A DNA stretch of 64,000 bases from a virus. The stretch's first letter is position 1; every line of letters begins with the position of its first letter. A model generated the notes under the pieces. It saw nothing but the letters and a program-made list of their open reading frames with translations, did not search any database and was not told where the DNA came from. The stretch spans positions 41,627-105,626 of IMG/VR virus record IMGVR_UViG_3300025941_000015, one strand, 5' to 3'. The translations under genes were made by a program, and so were the position numbers. Positions 15,695 to 23,347 of the stretch are shown in pieces.

Positions 15695-15729
15695 TTGCAA
15701 GAGCGTTGTGACCGTGTACACTGGTCACC
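15695..15729 (+). promoter_or_regulatory. Leaderless cassette promoter with two overlapping palindromes
   Basis: TTGCAA (15695-15700), 16 bases, TACACT (15717-15722), seven bases, ATG 15730. An extra CAACGGCGTTG (15688-15698) overlaps the -35, so two operator cores sit side by side. Confidence 0.7.
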
Positions 15730-15852
15730 ATGACAGGCAACCAAGACCACGACCAAGACCGCCGCTTCCCGGCCATGACCGCCACCCGCTACGGCAGCAA
15801 CCACGACTGGTGCTACCGGGGCGACAACACCAAGTACAAGAACAAGAAGTGA
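15730..15852 (+). CDS. Small basic protein, 40 aa
   Basis: A short gene with its own cassette promoter seven bases upstream. The product is very polar (Asp/Arg/Tyr), ends in Lys-Asn-Lys-Lys and has one Cys. The dedicated promoter argues that this tiny protein is real. Unknown function. Confidence 0.6.
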   Translation: MTGNQDHDQDRRFPAMTATRYGSNHDWCYRGDNTKYKNKK

Positions 15853-15919
15853 GCCCCAGCGGCCACTGTCACACCCCCCAGTCACACTGAATCCCCTACC
15901 CAACGAAACCAGGAGAACC

Positions 15920-16303
15920 ATGACCACCACCATCAGCAACCCCGAGGTCCGCTCGACCGACCTCCTCGTGCACGAGCTGCTCGTGCAGCTCCGGGCCGCC
16001 GAGCGCGCCGAGGAGCGCGCCGACGCCATCAAGGCCGAGCTGGTCGAGCGCCTGGGCGACGGCGGCAAGGTTGAGACCCACGAGGCGAAGATCGCCATCG
16101 TGGCCAACAAGACCCAGGTCGTCGACATCGACGCCCTGCAGACCGTCGCCTCGAAGGGCTTCTTCTACAAGGTCACCAAGCGGGTCGTCGACAACACCGC
16201 CTTCAAGGCGTTCCTCGCCCTGGAGCAGGTGCCCCAGGACGTGCTCGACATCGTGACCACGAAGGTCAGCAAGCCCGCCGTCCGAGTCACGATCAAGAAG
16301 TGA
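15920..16303 (+). CDS. Hypothetical helical protein, 127 aa
   Basis: Starts behind AGGAG at 15910. N-terminal 50 residues are an Ala/Glu/Arg helix; the rest alternates strands and short helices and ends in Val/Lys. Size and N-terminal helix resemble small phage proteins that accompany recombination genes, but no recombinase is nearby and I do not assign it. Confidence 0.65.
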   Translation: MTTTISNPEVRSTDLLVHELLVQLRAAERAEERADAIKAELVERLGDGGKVETHEAKIAIVANKTQVVDIDALQTVASKGFFYKVTKRVVDNTAFKAFLALEQVPQDVLDIVTTKVSKPAVRVTIKK

Positions 16304-16467
16304 TCCTCGACGACGGCCACCAGCACCACGTCGAGATCGAGCGTGAGAACCTCCCGCCCCGCTCGTGGTACCCACGCTGCGACTGCGGCTGGGAGGGGTT
16401 CGGCCAGGCGTCTCGACGTGACGCTGAGGACGACGGCGACGGCCACGTCCTCAGCTTCACCCGCTGA
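16300..16467 (+). CDS. Small Cys/His protein, 55 aa
   Basis: Starts at GTG 16300 in a GTGA overlap with the upstream gene and ends at TGA 16465-16467. Has CDCGW in the middle and several His, suggesting a metal site. Unknown function. Confidence 0.6.
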   Translation: MILDDGHQHHVEIERENLPPRSWYPRCDCGWEGFGQASRRDAEDDGDGHVLSFTR

Positions 16468-16549
16468 TCGCCCGTCGACGTGAGGCCGGTCAGGTAGGTG
16501 GCGCCACTGACGACCGGCCACAGCGCCCGGTAAAGCCGGATCGGGTTGG

Positions 16550-16580
16550 GAGCGCCCTCTGCACACCGCAGGGGGCGCTC
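16550..16580 (+). terminator. Twelve-bp hairpin upstream of a leaderless promoter
   Basis: GAGCGCCCTCTG pairs with CAGGGGGCGCTC (one G-U pair, seven-base loop). The stem shares AGCGCCCTCT with the hairpin at 6477-6510. It ends six bases before the -10 of the next gene. Confidence 0.65.
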
Positions 16581-16585
16581 TCGCG

Positions 16586-16597
16586 TACGCTGGAGCC
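16586..16597 (+). promoter_or_regulatory. Leaderless -10 promoter for 16598-17365
   Basis: TACGCT (16586-16591), six bases, ATG 16598. There is no AACRNCGTT palindrome; the -35 zone is occupied by the hairpin. Confidence 0.55.
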
Positions 16598-17365
16598 ATG
16601 GAGTCTCGATCGAGGAGCCGGGCGCCGTCGGGCGCCGACCCGCACCTCGCTGCGCGCCTGGGGCGCCAGCAGGAGAACCGTGATCGCATCATCGGTGCGG
16701 GCGCCGGTCGCGAGCGCGTGCTGGGCAATCGAGCTGCGCTCTTCGAGGCCGGTGAGATCGACTTCGACCCGCACACGCTGTCGATGGAGTCGCTGGGCAT
16801 CCGCAACGTCGAGCGCGACGTGCTGCACAACCGTGTCGAGAACAAGGTGCCGTACGGGCCGCACGATGCGTCGGTGTTCCGCAAGGCTGGTGAGGTGCGA
16901 GAGGTGCCCCTGACGGGCCCTGACGCCGTCACAACGATGCAGAGCCACGTGAGCCCCGCACGTGTCGCTGAGATCGTCAGAGACCCGCACAGCGGCTCTG
17001 ATCCACGCTTCCGAGGCACGCCTGCAGCCGAGATGCCACTGGTCGTCGAGCACATGACGCGCCACCCGGAGACGGGCGCCTGGGGCCGCACGAACGTGGT
17101 CTACAACGGCAACCACCGCATCGTCGCGGCCCTGCAGCAGGGGCAGACCTCGATCCCCGCTCGTGTCATCACGAGGGAGCAGCGCGAGTCTGCGTCCGAC
17201 GTGTTCCGGCGAGACAGGACGCGCTTCAAGGACTCACGAGAGCAGCGCCTCGATGTCGGCAGCACCCGCCTGGTGATGGGCGATCCCACGATCAAGAGGG
17301 GCATGGGCGCTGGCATCTGGGACGAGGTCGCCAAGCAGGACATCGAGAACTACGGGAATACCTAG
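16598..17365 (+). CDS. ParB/Srx-fold protein, 255 aa
   Basis: Residues about 120-195 carry a ParB-like fold: a MPLVVEHM strand, then YNGNHR at 169-174 (the DGxHR position, with Asn replacing Asp), a helix with Gln-Gly and a closing PARVIT strand. The N-terminal 100 residues are Arg-rich and helical. Together with 449-889 and 51621-52124 it is one of three ParB-fold proteins in the window. Enzymatic activity is uncertain because the acidic residue of the motif is missing. Confidence 0.65.
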   Translation: MESRSRSRAPSGADPHLAARLGRQQENRDRIIGAGAGRERVLGNRAALFEAGEIDFDPHTLSMESLGIRNVERDVLHNRVENKVPYGPHDASVFRKAGEVREVPLTGPDAVTTMQSHVSPARVAEIVRDPHSGSDPRFRGTPAAEMPLVVEHMTRHPETGAWGRTNVVYNGNHRIVAALQQGQTSIPARVITREQRESASDVFRRDRTRFKDSREQRLDVGSTRLVMGDPTIKRGMGAGIWDEVAKQDIENYGNT

Positions 17366-17374
17366 CCCGGCAGG

Positions 17375-17408
17375 TTGCAACTGCGTTGTGGTCGTGTACA
17401 CTGGCCAC
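17375..17408 (+). promoter_or_regulatory. Leaderless cassette promoter
   Basis: TTGCAA (17375-17380), 16 bases, TACACT (17397-17402), six bases, ATG 17409; the palindrome is AACTGCGTT. Confidence 0.75.
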
Positions 17409-17777
17409 ATGACCTACCACACCACCACCCCCGCCAACTACACCCCCGTCCTTGGCTCCGTTGTCCCCGGACCCTGGAACTCGAAGTACGCCGTCTCGGA
17501 GCACACGCTCGCCGTGAACCTCGCCAGCACCGCTGCGATCGAGGACGACGACCACACGGTCGTCCGGGCGATCGACGACGCCGTCGCCGTGTTCGAGGAC
17601 GACGACCTCATCAACGACGGCTCGATCCGAGGCTTCTGGGCCTGGGTCTGGAGCGGGCTCGACCGCGGCACGCAGCGTGACGTCGCCAAGCGCGCCGAGG
17701 CGCTCCTCGAAGCGCACCGCGCTGGCGGGTACGGCAGCAAGGCCGACCTCTTCGAGATGTTCGACGGCCAGCGGTGA
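17409..17777 (+). CDS. Hypothetical protein, 122 aa
   Basis: Cassette-driven. Thr-rich start, acidic helical centre with a Trp-rich segment (about 75-85) and a basic helix. First of a three-gene operon ending with a membrane protein. Unknown function. Confidence 0.7.
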   Translation: MTYHTTTPANYTPVLGSVVPGPWNSKYAVSEHTLAVNLASTAAIEDDDHTVVRAIDDAVAVFEDDDLINDGSIRGFWAWVWSGLDRGTQRDVAKRAEALLEAHRAGGYGSKADLFEMFDGQR

Positions 17778-17938
17778 GCGCGCTCACTGGCAAGGCGCTC
17801 GTCGAGCACCGCCGGGACCGCCTCGCCGACCTCGTCGAGATGCGGGCCCGGCAGGCCGCCGAGCTGGCCGAGACCGATGAGGCGATCGCCGAGTGCATCG
17901 CCTCGATCCTCGACGCAGCCTCCGAGGAGCTGTCATGA
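17774..17938 (+). CDS. Small coiled-coil protein, 54 aa
   Basis: Starts at GTG 17774 in a GTGA overlap; ends at TGA 17936-17938 overlapping the next ATG. Heptad-rich Ala/Glu/Leu helix, probably coiled coil. Confidence 0.65.
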   Translation: MSALTGKALVEHRRDRLADLVEMRARQAAELAETDEAIAECIASILDAASEELS

Positions 17939-18570
17939 ACCAGAGTCACGAGGATTGGCTCAACGCCGCCGGAGACCCGGCCGCCACGCACGCCCTGATC
18001 AACCAGGCGGGCTCGTACGAGAACGGCCCGCACCAGCTCCCCCACACCACGCTGATCGCCGGGCTGATGTACGGGGCAGGCGCCCTCTACGTGCCGAAGG
18101 GCCGTGCGCAGTTGTGGTACGCCCTCGTCGTCCCGCTGTTCATCGCCGGGTGCCACTTCCTCCGCGACGGGGGCCGCACCCCGGCCTCTGAGTCATCGTG
18201 GTGGTGGTACGGCGAGTTCCACCAGACCCCGCTCTCGCTGTTCTTCTTCGCCCTGTCGATCGCCAGCGTGTTCCTGCTGAACGCCGAGGTGAACCGGCAC
18301 AAGCGTGCCCGGTACTACGCCGCGGCCGCTGCCGCTCAGCTCGACGCAGACACCGCCTGGATCGCTCAGGGCGGGCGCACGGTCGTCGAGGCGACGGTTC
18401 GCTCTCACAACGACGTTGAGCCCTCACAGGGCCACACAGCGCCTCTCCCGACGTTGTGGCTGCCGAGCAGCCCCGAGCGCCGGGTGCGCCGTGGCGGCAC
18501 GACGCTCAACGGCACACCGATCAAGGATCGCCGATCGGTCAACCCCGAGACACTCTTCGACGAGTACTGA
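17935..18570 (+). CDS. Membrane protein with about three TM segments, 211 aa
   Basis: Hydrophobic segments at about residues 38-55, 61-78 and 101-120, then a charged cytoplasmic-type C-terminal half with Arg clusters. No signal peptide and no enzymatic motif. Its expression with early small genes suggests a role at the host membrane, which is inference. Confidence 0.7.
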   Translation: MNQSHEDWLNAAGDPAATHALINQAGSYENGPHQLPHTTLIAGLMYGAGALYVPKGRAQLWYALVVPLFIAGCHFLRDGGRTPASESSWWWYGEFHQTPLSLFFFALSIASVFLLNAEVNRHKRARYYAAAAAAQLDADTAWIAQGGRTVVEATVRSHNDVEPSQGHTAPLPTLWLPSSPERRVRRGGTTLNGTPIKDRRSVNPETLFDEY

Positions 18571-18580
18571 CAACCCATGG

Positions 18581-18608
18581 TTGCAACAGCGTTGTGACCG
18601 TGTACACT
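18581..18608 (+). promoter_or_regulatory. Cassette promoter with a short leader
   Basis: TTGCAA (18581-18586), 16 bases, TACACT (18603-18608), AACAGCGTT in the spacer. Unlike most cassettes the start codon (18643) is 34 bases after the -10 and is preceded by GGAG, so this copy gives a leadered mRNA. Confidence 0.75.
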
Positions 18609-18642
18609 GCACACCGACCCCTACCCACTGGAGAACGCCACC

Positions 18643-19374
18643 ATGGCACGAATCAACACCGTCAAGAGCGCGCAGCAGCGCTACCGCACCGTCCCCGTCC
18701 TCGACGAGGCGGGCCAGCCCAAGAGCACCCCGGTGCTCCGCAAGGACGGCACGCCCAAGACCACCAAGACCGGCCGGGCCATCACCCGCCGGGTGACGGT
18801 CGCCGACAAGACCCAGCCGCTGCCCAACCACACGTGCGGCAAGTGCGGTGTGGAGATCGAGGTCGGCCACCCGTACCGCTGGGTGCAGATCAAGAGCGGC
18901 CCGTACGGCGGACGCACGATGTACCGCTGCATGAGCTGCCCCTCGTGGCGCCAGTCCGAGCTGACCAGCTCGAAGATGGCGGGCATCTACGCCGCCCAGG
19001 AGCACCTGAGCGACATCATCGACAGCCTGGAGACGGTCGACGATCTCACCGACGCAGCGCAGACGTTCGCCGATGCCGTCCGCGAGGTCGGCGAGGAGTA
19101 CCGCGAGTCGCAGTCCAACATGGTCGACGGCTTCGGCCACGACACCTCGATGAGCGACGAGCTGGGCGAGAAGGCCGACATGCTCGACGACTGGGCGAAC
19201 GACATCGAGTACCTCGACTTCGAGGACTTCGACGAGGAGCCGCCCGAGGAGGACGACTTCGAGGATGAGGACGCCTTCGAGACCGCCAAGGAGGACTGGA
19301 ACGCGAACGCTGACGCCCACTGGGAAGACCAGCGCGCCGTCCTCATCGACGCATCGGACGAGTGCCCGCTCTGA
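18643..19374 (+). CDS. Zinc-ribbon protein with acidic tail, 243 aa
   Basis: Basic N-terminal 60 residues, a four-cysteine zinc ribbon (CGKC about 65-68 and CMSC about 92-95), a helical middle and a very acidic C-terminus (about 185-215 rich in Asp/Glu/Phe). The combination of zinc ribbon and acidic tail could suit a transcription-modulating protein, but this is inference. ATG 18643 follows GGAG. Confidence 0.7.
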   Translation: MARINTVKSAQQRYRTVPVLDEAGQPKSTPVLRKDGTPKTTKTGRAITRRVTVADKTQPLPNHTCGKCGVEIEVGHPYRWVQIKSGPYGGRTMYRCMSCPSWRQSELTSSKMAGIYAAQEHLSDIIDSLETVDDLTDAAQTFADAVREVGEEYRESQSNMVDGFGHDTSMSDELGEKADMLDDWANDIEYLDFEDFDEEPPEEDDFEDEDAFETAKEDWNANADAHWEDQRAVLIDASDECPL

Positions 19375-19634
19375 TGCGCAAGCGGGCCGTGCTCGAACAC
19401 ATCGGCAAGTACGTCGAGATCGAGCACGGCCCGTTCCGGCCCCGCAGCCTGGCCATCGTGCTGGGCTACGGGTACCGGCAGCGCCACGGTCGCGGCTCGC
19501 CGCTCGAAGAAGACTGGACGTCGCGCTCAGGCGGCAGCCAGGTCGCCGTGGCCATGCGCCACGAGGACGGCTCGTGGACCCCCGAGGCCGTCCATCTGAT
19601 TTCAATCCACCGATGCTCCGAGGAGGAGTCATGA
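19374..19634 (+). CDS. Hypothetical protein, 86 aa
   Basis: ATG overlaps the upstream TGA by one base. Small beta-rich basic protein, possibly SH3-like, with no recognised family. ATGA overlap downstream. Confidence 0.6.
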   Translation: MRKRAVLEHIGKYVEIEHGPFRPRSLAIVLGYGYRQRHGRGSPLEEDWTSRSGGSQVAVAMRHEDGSWTPEAVHLISIHRCSEEES

Positions 19635-19993
19635 ACCGAGATGCCCCCATTCTGCGACTGGTCACACCGGCCGTCGATCACGCTGTTGACGTCGTCATGC
19701 ACAACGCTGACCCCGAGCGCTTCCACCGCCAGCACGGCGTGCCGTGCGAGCTGTGCCCCGAGCCCGAGACCGAGCTGCAGAAGGAGATCGCTCGCAAGAT
19801 CGATGAGCTGATGGGTGACACCGAGATGGCCCCGTGGCAACGCAAGCTGGCCAGCGAGGTGCTCGCCGCACAGATGGCGCCTGACAGCATCGAGATGTCC
19901 GACGCACTGCAGACCTACCTCGACGACCGCAGCCTGATGGCTGACCCCGGCGAGATCGAGGACGACGAAGATGACGAAGAGATTGACGAGTGA
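19631..19993 (+). CDS. Acidic-tailed hypothetical protein, 120 aa
   Basis: ATGA overlap, SD AGGAGG. Contains PCELC near residue 40, helical middle and an Asp/Glu-only C-terminus of about 14 residues. The stop TGA is the first part of the next cassette (TGAGGTTGC). Confidence 0.65.
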   Translation: MNRDAPILRLVTPAVDHAVDVVMHNADPERFHRQHGVPCELCPEPETELQKEIARKIDELMGDTEMAPWQRKLASEVLAAQMAPDSIEMSDALQTYLDDRSLMADPGEIEDDEDDEEIDE

Positions 19994-19995
19994 GG

Positions 19996-20029
19996 TTGCA
20001 ACGGCGTTGCGACCGTGTACACTGATCAC
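19996..20029 (+). promoter_or_regulatory. Leaderless cassette promoter
   Basis: TTGCAA (19996-20001), 16 bases, TACACT (20018-20023), six bases, ATG 20030; AACGGCGTT in the spacer. Confidence 0.75.
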
Positions 20030-20743
20030 ATGACCAACGCCACCGCAACCCCCCGCCAGTTCGACTTCATCGCCAAGCTCGTTGACGAGCGCAAGGCCAC
20101 CTGCGGCGTCACCGACGTCGCCGCCTTCATGCAGGTGCTCGCCGACCAGCGCCTCACCAAGACCGGCGCCAGCGCCCTCATCGACAACCTGCTCTCGCAG
20201 AAGCCGGACGCCAAGGTCGCCCCGGCCCCGGTCGCAGGCGCCACCCCGGCCCAGCCCGCGGTGCGCCCCAACCGCTTCGACGCCAAGTGCGACCGCTGCG
20301 GCAAGAACGTGCCCGCGGGCACCGGCACGCTCAACGGTGGCCCTGGCCGCTGGATCGTCGCCCACGTCGAGGGTGGCTGCCCGGTCGACCTGCAGGTCGA
20401 GCTGAACCAGCTCCTCGCCGAGATCCCCAAGGGCTACTACGCCATCCCGTTCATCGGCCTCGACGCCGCCCGCAACGACCTCACCTTCCTCGCCGTCGGC
20501 ACGAAGGACAACGGCGACCGCACGCTGCGCCACGTGGTCGGTGGCCACGGCGAGCTGGACGGCATGAGCATCGAGTGGTGCCGCCGGGCCGTCGCCGGGC
20601 TCAACGCCACGAGCCTCGAAGTGGCAGCCGCCACCTACGGCCAGGAGTACTCCCACTGCGGACGCTGCGGCCGGTCGCTGACCGACGACGCCAGCCGTGC
20701 CCGCGGCATCGGCCCGGAGTGCGCCACCAAGCTCTGGAGCTGA
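20030..20743 (+). CDS. DUF6011-like zinc protein, 237 aa
   Basis: The C-terminal 25 residues (CGRCGRSLTD, then SRARGIGPEC) match the DUF6011 zinc motif common in actinobacteria and their phages. An N-terminal segment (TPRQFDFIAKLVDER) resembles a small helical domain often paired with it, and a second zinc pair (CDRC) lies near residues 87-90. Probably a nucleic-acid-associated protein; exact role unknown. Confidence 0.75.
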   Translation: MTNATATPRQFDFIAKLVDERKATCGVTDVAAFMQVLADQRLTKTGASALIDNLLSQKPDAKVAPAPVAGATPAQPAVRPNRFDAKCDRCGKNVPAGTGTLNGGPGRWIVAHVEGGCPVDLQVELNQLLAEIPKGYYAIPFIGLDAARNDLTFLAVGTKDNGDRTLRHVVGGHGELDGMSIEWCRRAVAGLNATSLEVAAATYGQEYSHCGRCGRSLTDDASRARGIGPECATKLWS

Positions 20744-20751
20744 CCACGGCA

Positions 20752-20785
20752 ACGGGGTTGCGATTGGCGCAACCCCGTGTACACT
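20752..20785 (+). promoter_or_regulatory. Hairpin fused to a cassette -10
   Basis: ACGGGGTTGCG and CGCAACCCCGT form an 11-bp stem (20752-20778) that runs straight into TGTACACT (-10 at 20780-20785). TTGCGA (20759-20764) at 15 bases is the only -35 candidate. It may act as terminator for 20030-20743 and as operator for the next gene. Confidence 0.55.
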
Positions 20786-20833
20786 GACCACACCCTTCCC
20801 CTACCAATGACAACCACCAAGGAGACCACCAAC

Positions 20834-21544
20834 ATGAACACCGACACCACGATCCTCGTCTCGAAGATCGAGAAGCTCTGGCGCAAGGCCAACAGCGCGG
20901 GCTCGACCCCGGCCGAGCGTGACACGTTCGAGGCCAAGGCCCTGAGCCTCATGGAAGAGAACCGCATCACGATGGCGATGCTGGAGATCGACGACCAGGA
21001 CATCCTGGGCGACTACGAGTACGGCGACATCTCGGGCCGCTACGCCCGGCCCGTGCTGGCCATCTTGACCGCCGTGGCCCACGCCTACGACTGCAAGGTC
21101 TGGTGGCGCGACTTCGGCTCGACGAAGCAGGTCTGGCTGTTCGGCTTCAAGAGCGACTGCGAGCGCACCAAGCTGCTCGCCCGCATGCTCATCGCCGATG
21201 CGCAGGCGCAAGCCACGTCCGAGTCGGGCTACTCGCCCGGCGAGACGTTCTCGTTGCGCCACAGCTTCCTCCACGGCTTCTCGTCGGCGATCGCCATGCG
21301 TCTCCGCGAGGCCGCCGTCATGGCCAACAAGGCGTTCGACCAGGAGGCCGCCAAGGGCTCCGCCCTGGTGCTCGTGGCCCGCCGTGAGCAGATGCACGTG
21401 GAGTACTCGAAGAAGCGCCTGCGCAGCGCCAGCCCGAGCTACGCCCGTCGGGGCGGCGCCCGTGGCCGCGGCGTCGAGGCGGGCAACAACGCCCGTCTCT
21501 CGACGCAGGGGCAGGTCGTCAACCGCAAGGCGCTCGCATCATGA
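20834..21544 (+). CDS. DUF2786-like protein, 236 aa
   Basis: Residues 8-45 match DUF2786: a helix KIEKLWRKA, then a short linker, then EAKALSLMEEN, the pattern for this small helical domain of unknown function. ATG 20834 is chosen because AAGGAG lies nine bases upstream. The C-terminal 60 residues are Arg/Gly/Ala-rich and may bind nucleic acid. It is followed by a GxxH-type metallopeptidase gene, an arrangement seen in other actinophages as far as I recall. Confidence 0.8.
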   Translation: MNTDTTILVSKIEKLWRKANSAGSTPAERDTFEAKALSLMEENRITMAMLEIDDQDILGDYEYGDISGRYARPVLAILTAVAHAYDCKVWWRDFGSTKQVWLFGFKSDCERTKLLARMLIADAQAQATSESGYSPGETFSLRHSFLHGFSSAIAMRLREAAVMANKAFDQEAAKGSALVLVARREQMHVEYSKKRLRSASPSYARRGGARGRGVEAGNNARLSTQGQVVNRKALAS

Positions 21545-22047
21545 GCAGCGACCCCGACAAGGACACGGTGTACGCCGCTGAGGCGCTCGCCTTCCTGGGC
21601 ACGCCCCTCGCAGACCGCCAGCAGGAGTCGAGCATCGTGGAGGGCTACCACACGATGCTCGACGCCCCCTGGTGGAAGTGGGGCACCATCGAGATCCGCC
21701 AGGCACGCGCCGACATGGTGCGCGCAGGCGGGTACGCCAGCCTGTTCGGCATCAGCACGAGCGCTGGCCGCGTGGAGCGCTACACGATCAGCCACGAGCT
21801 GGCTCACATGGTGGTCAAGCGCCAGGGCATCTGTGATCGACACGGGCCCCAGTTCCGCACGGCGCACCTGTACACCGTCGGTGCCGGGTTCGGCCGCCAG
21901 TACGCAGACCTCCTCGCTCAGGCGTACGAGGACTACAACCTCCCGGTGTTCCTCACGCCGGGTGGGCTGGGCATCCCCCCGGTGCCCACGATCAACATCG
22001 ATGCTCTCAGCATCGCAGCAGCCCCTCGGGGCGGATGGAGAAGGTAA
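21541..22047 (+). CDS. Zinc metallopeptidase-like protein, 168 aa
   Basis: HELAH at residues 85-89 supplies two zinc ligands and the catalytic Glu; HGPQF from residue 101 supplies the probable third ligand, the spacing used by SprT-like and TIGR04338-type metallohydrolases. The N-terminal VYAAEALA segment also fits the TIGR04338 family. Overlaps both neighbours, so it is translated together with the DUF2786 protein. Substrate unknown. Confidence 0.75.
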   Translation: MSSDPDKDTVYAAEALAFLGTPLADRQQESSIVEGYHTMLDAPWWKWGTIEIRQARADMVRAGGYASLFGISTSAGRVERYTISHELAHMVVKRQGICDRHGPQFRTAHLYTVGAGFGRQYADLLAQAYEDYNLPVFLTPGGLGIPPVPTINIDALSIAAAPRGGWRR

Positions 22048-22238
22048 TGATGGTTCACACAACGGACATCGCAGGCATCCGCGACATCGCTCAGCACTTC
22101 GGTGTGAAGCCCAACGTCGTCAGCAACTGGTCAGCTCGCTACAGCGACTTCCCCGCGCCGATCGCAGAGGTGGCTGCTGGCCGCCTGTGGGATCTGCAGG
22201 AGGTCGTCGAGTGGTACAACGATCGCTGGGCATCGTGA
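22047..22238 (+). CDS. AlpA/excisionase-type HTH protein, about 63 aa
   Basis: MerR-like winged helix: IRDIAQHFGVKPNVVSNW is the helix-turn-helix, GRLWDLQEVVEWY the wing and last helix. ATG 22047 overlaps the upstream stop and follows GGAGAAGG; ATG 22050 and 22035 are alternatives. Such proteins act as excisionases or transcription regulators. No integrase is in the window, so a regulatory role is more likely. Confidence 0.75.
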   Translation: MMVHTTDIAGIRDIAQHFGVKPNVVSNWSARYSDFPAPIAEVAAGRLWDLQEVVEWYNDRWAS

Positions 22239-22417
22239 TCCAGAGTCTGGAGCGCGTCGCACACGACGAGGCGTACCACGTCGCGAGGCGCTCGAAGCAC
22301 GGCGACTTGAAGCAGATCACGCGCAGCACGGGTGACCTCGACGAGGCACGAGCGTGGTGCCACGACGCTGACACCGTCGTGGTGCTCGTGCGCTCCGAGA
22401 CGTACGTGGTGCGCTGA
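22235..22417 (+). CDS. Hypothetical protein, 60 aa
   Basis: Starts at GTG 22235 in a GTGA overlap. Small alpha-beta protein with a Val-rich last strand. Unknown function. Confidence 0.6.
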   Translation: MIQSLERVAHDEAYHVARRSKHGDLKQITRSTGDLDEARAWCHDADTVVVLVRSETYVVR

Positions 22418-22773
22418 TGGGGCTCCAGTCACACTCCAGGCGTGCACGGCTGACCAAGGTCATCATCGCCCCGCCGGTCGCACCCGGCAAGCGTCGGTGC
22501 CAGGGTGAGATCTACGAGCGCGCTCGTCACCATCACGTGGCGATCGGCTACGACGCCGGGGGCCACCGCGTCTGGCAGAAGCAGTGGATCGACGAGCACC
22601 TTCGCCCGTGTCTCAACCCGTGCTCGACGTTCGTCACTGAGGTCAACTACTGCGCGCATCACATGCCCACCGACTGGGTGGTGCTCGCCAACGCTCGTGT
22701 CGAGCTGTGGAACCAGCTCTCGATCGAGGCATGGGAGCACGTGCTCGACACGTACCCTGGCATCGACCCGTGA
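22417..22773 (+). CDS. Cys/His-rich hypothetical protein, 118 aa
   Basis: ATG overlaps the previous TGA. Cysteines near residues 28, 65, 69 and 80 and several His suggest metal binding. A Trp-rich C-terminal helix. No family recognised. Confidence 0.65.
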   Translation: MGLQSHSRRARLTKVIIAPPVAPGKRRCQGEIYERARHHHVAIGYDAGGHRVWQKQWIDEHLRPCLNPCSTFVTEVNYCAHHMPTDWVVLANARVELWNQLSIEAWEHVLDTYPGIDP

Positions 22774-22940
22774 CGCGCAAGCTCGTCACGTCACACGTCG
22801 GTGATGCGCAGCGCGCCATCATCGGCGAGTGGTGGACCGATGAGATCATCACCAACCAGTACGTCCCCGACGACAAGGTCTACATCATCGACACCGACGC
22901 ACTCGATGTGATCCTCGCACCGGAGTGGATATGGGAGTGA
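22770..22940 (+). CDS. Hypothetical protein, 56 aa
   Basis: Starts at GTG 22770 in a GTGA overlap. Acidic alpha-beta protein with a Tyr-Ile-Ile strand and a C-terminal WIWE. Its TGA touches the next cassette. Confidence 0.6.
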   Translation: MTRKLVTSHVGDAQRAIIGEWWTDEIITNQYVPDDKVYIIDTDALDVILAPEWIWE

Positions 22941-22942
22941 GG

Positions 22943-22977
22943 GTGGAACAGCGTTGTGCGTCGTGTACACTGACCAC
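22943..22977 (+). promoter_or_regulatory. Leaderless cassette promoter
   Basis: GTGGAA (22943-22948, one change from TTGGAA), 17 bases, TACACT (22966-22971), six bases, ATG 22978; AACAGCGTT in the spacer. Confidence 0.7.
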
Positions 22978-23202
22978 ATGCCTACCACCATCACCTACAC
23001 CACCCCCTTCGGAGAAGCCGCCTCGTTCACGATCGAGGTCGACCCGGACACCGGCCACGCCACGATCACGGCCGACCTCCGCGACGGCAATGCAGGCGTC
23101 GCTCACTTCGTCGACCTCATCGCGGCGACCGACGTCGCGCTGCGCATCGTGCGCCAGGGCATCGAGGCCAACGCCTCGATCGCACCGTGGATCGAGGTGT
23201 GA
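22978..23202 (+). CDS. Hypothetical protein, 74 aa
   Basis: Single-gene unit with its own cassette and terminator. Thr-rich N-terminus, alternating strands, acidic. Unknown function. Confidence 0.7.
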   Translation: MPTTITYTTPFGEAASFTIEVDPDTGHATITADLRDGNAGVAHFVDLIAATDVALRIVRQGIEANASIAPWIEV

Positions 23203-23209
23203 CTCGAAC

Positions 23210-23233
23210 GCCCGCCGCCTCCGGGCGGCGGGC
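23210..23233 (+). terminator. Strong ten-bp terminator hairpin
   Basis: GCCCGCCGCC and GGCGGCGGGC with a four-base loop, eight bases after the stop codon at 23202. No U-tract follows. Confidence 0.7.
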
Positions 23234-23347
23234 TCCACGGGGCGGGCCAGCGGCCACGCCGCTACCGCACCCGGTGGGGACGGGATCCGCCATGCACTTC
23301 GTGCGATCGAGCCTCGCGCAACGGCGCTGAGGAATCTCGCATGCAGG

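Noticed and set aside
22047-22238. Excisionase with a nearby integrase or attachment site
   Set aside because: No integrase and no attP-like repeat found in the window, so a lysogeny module cannot be claimed.
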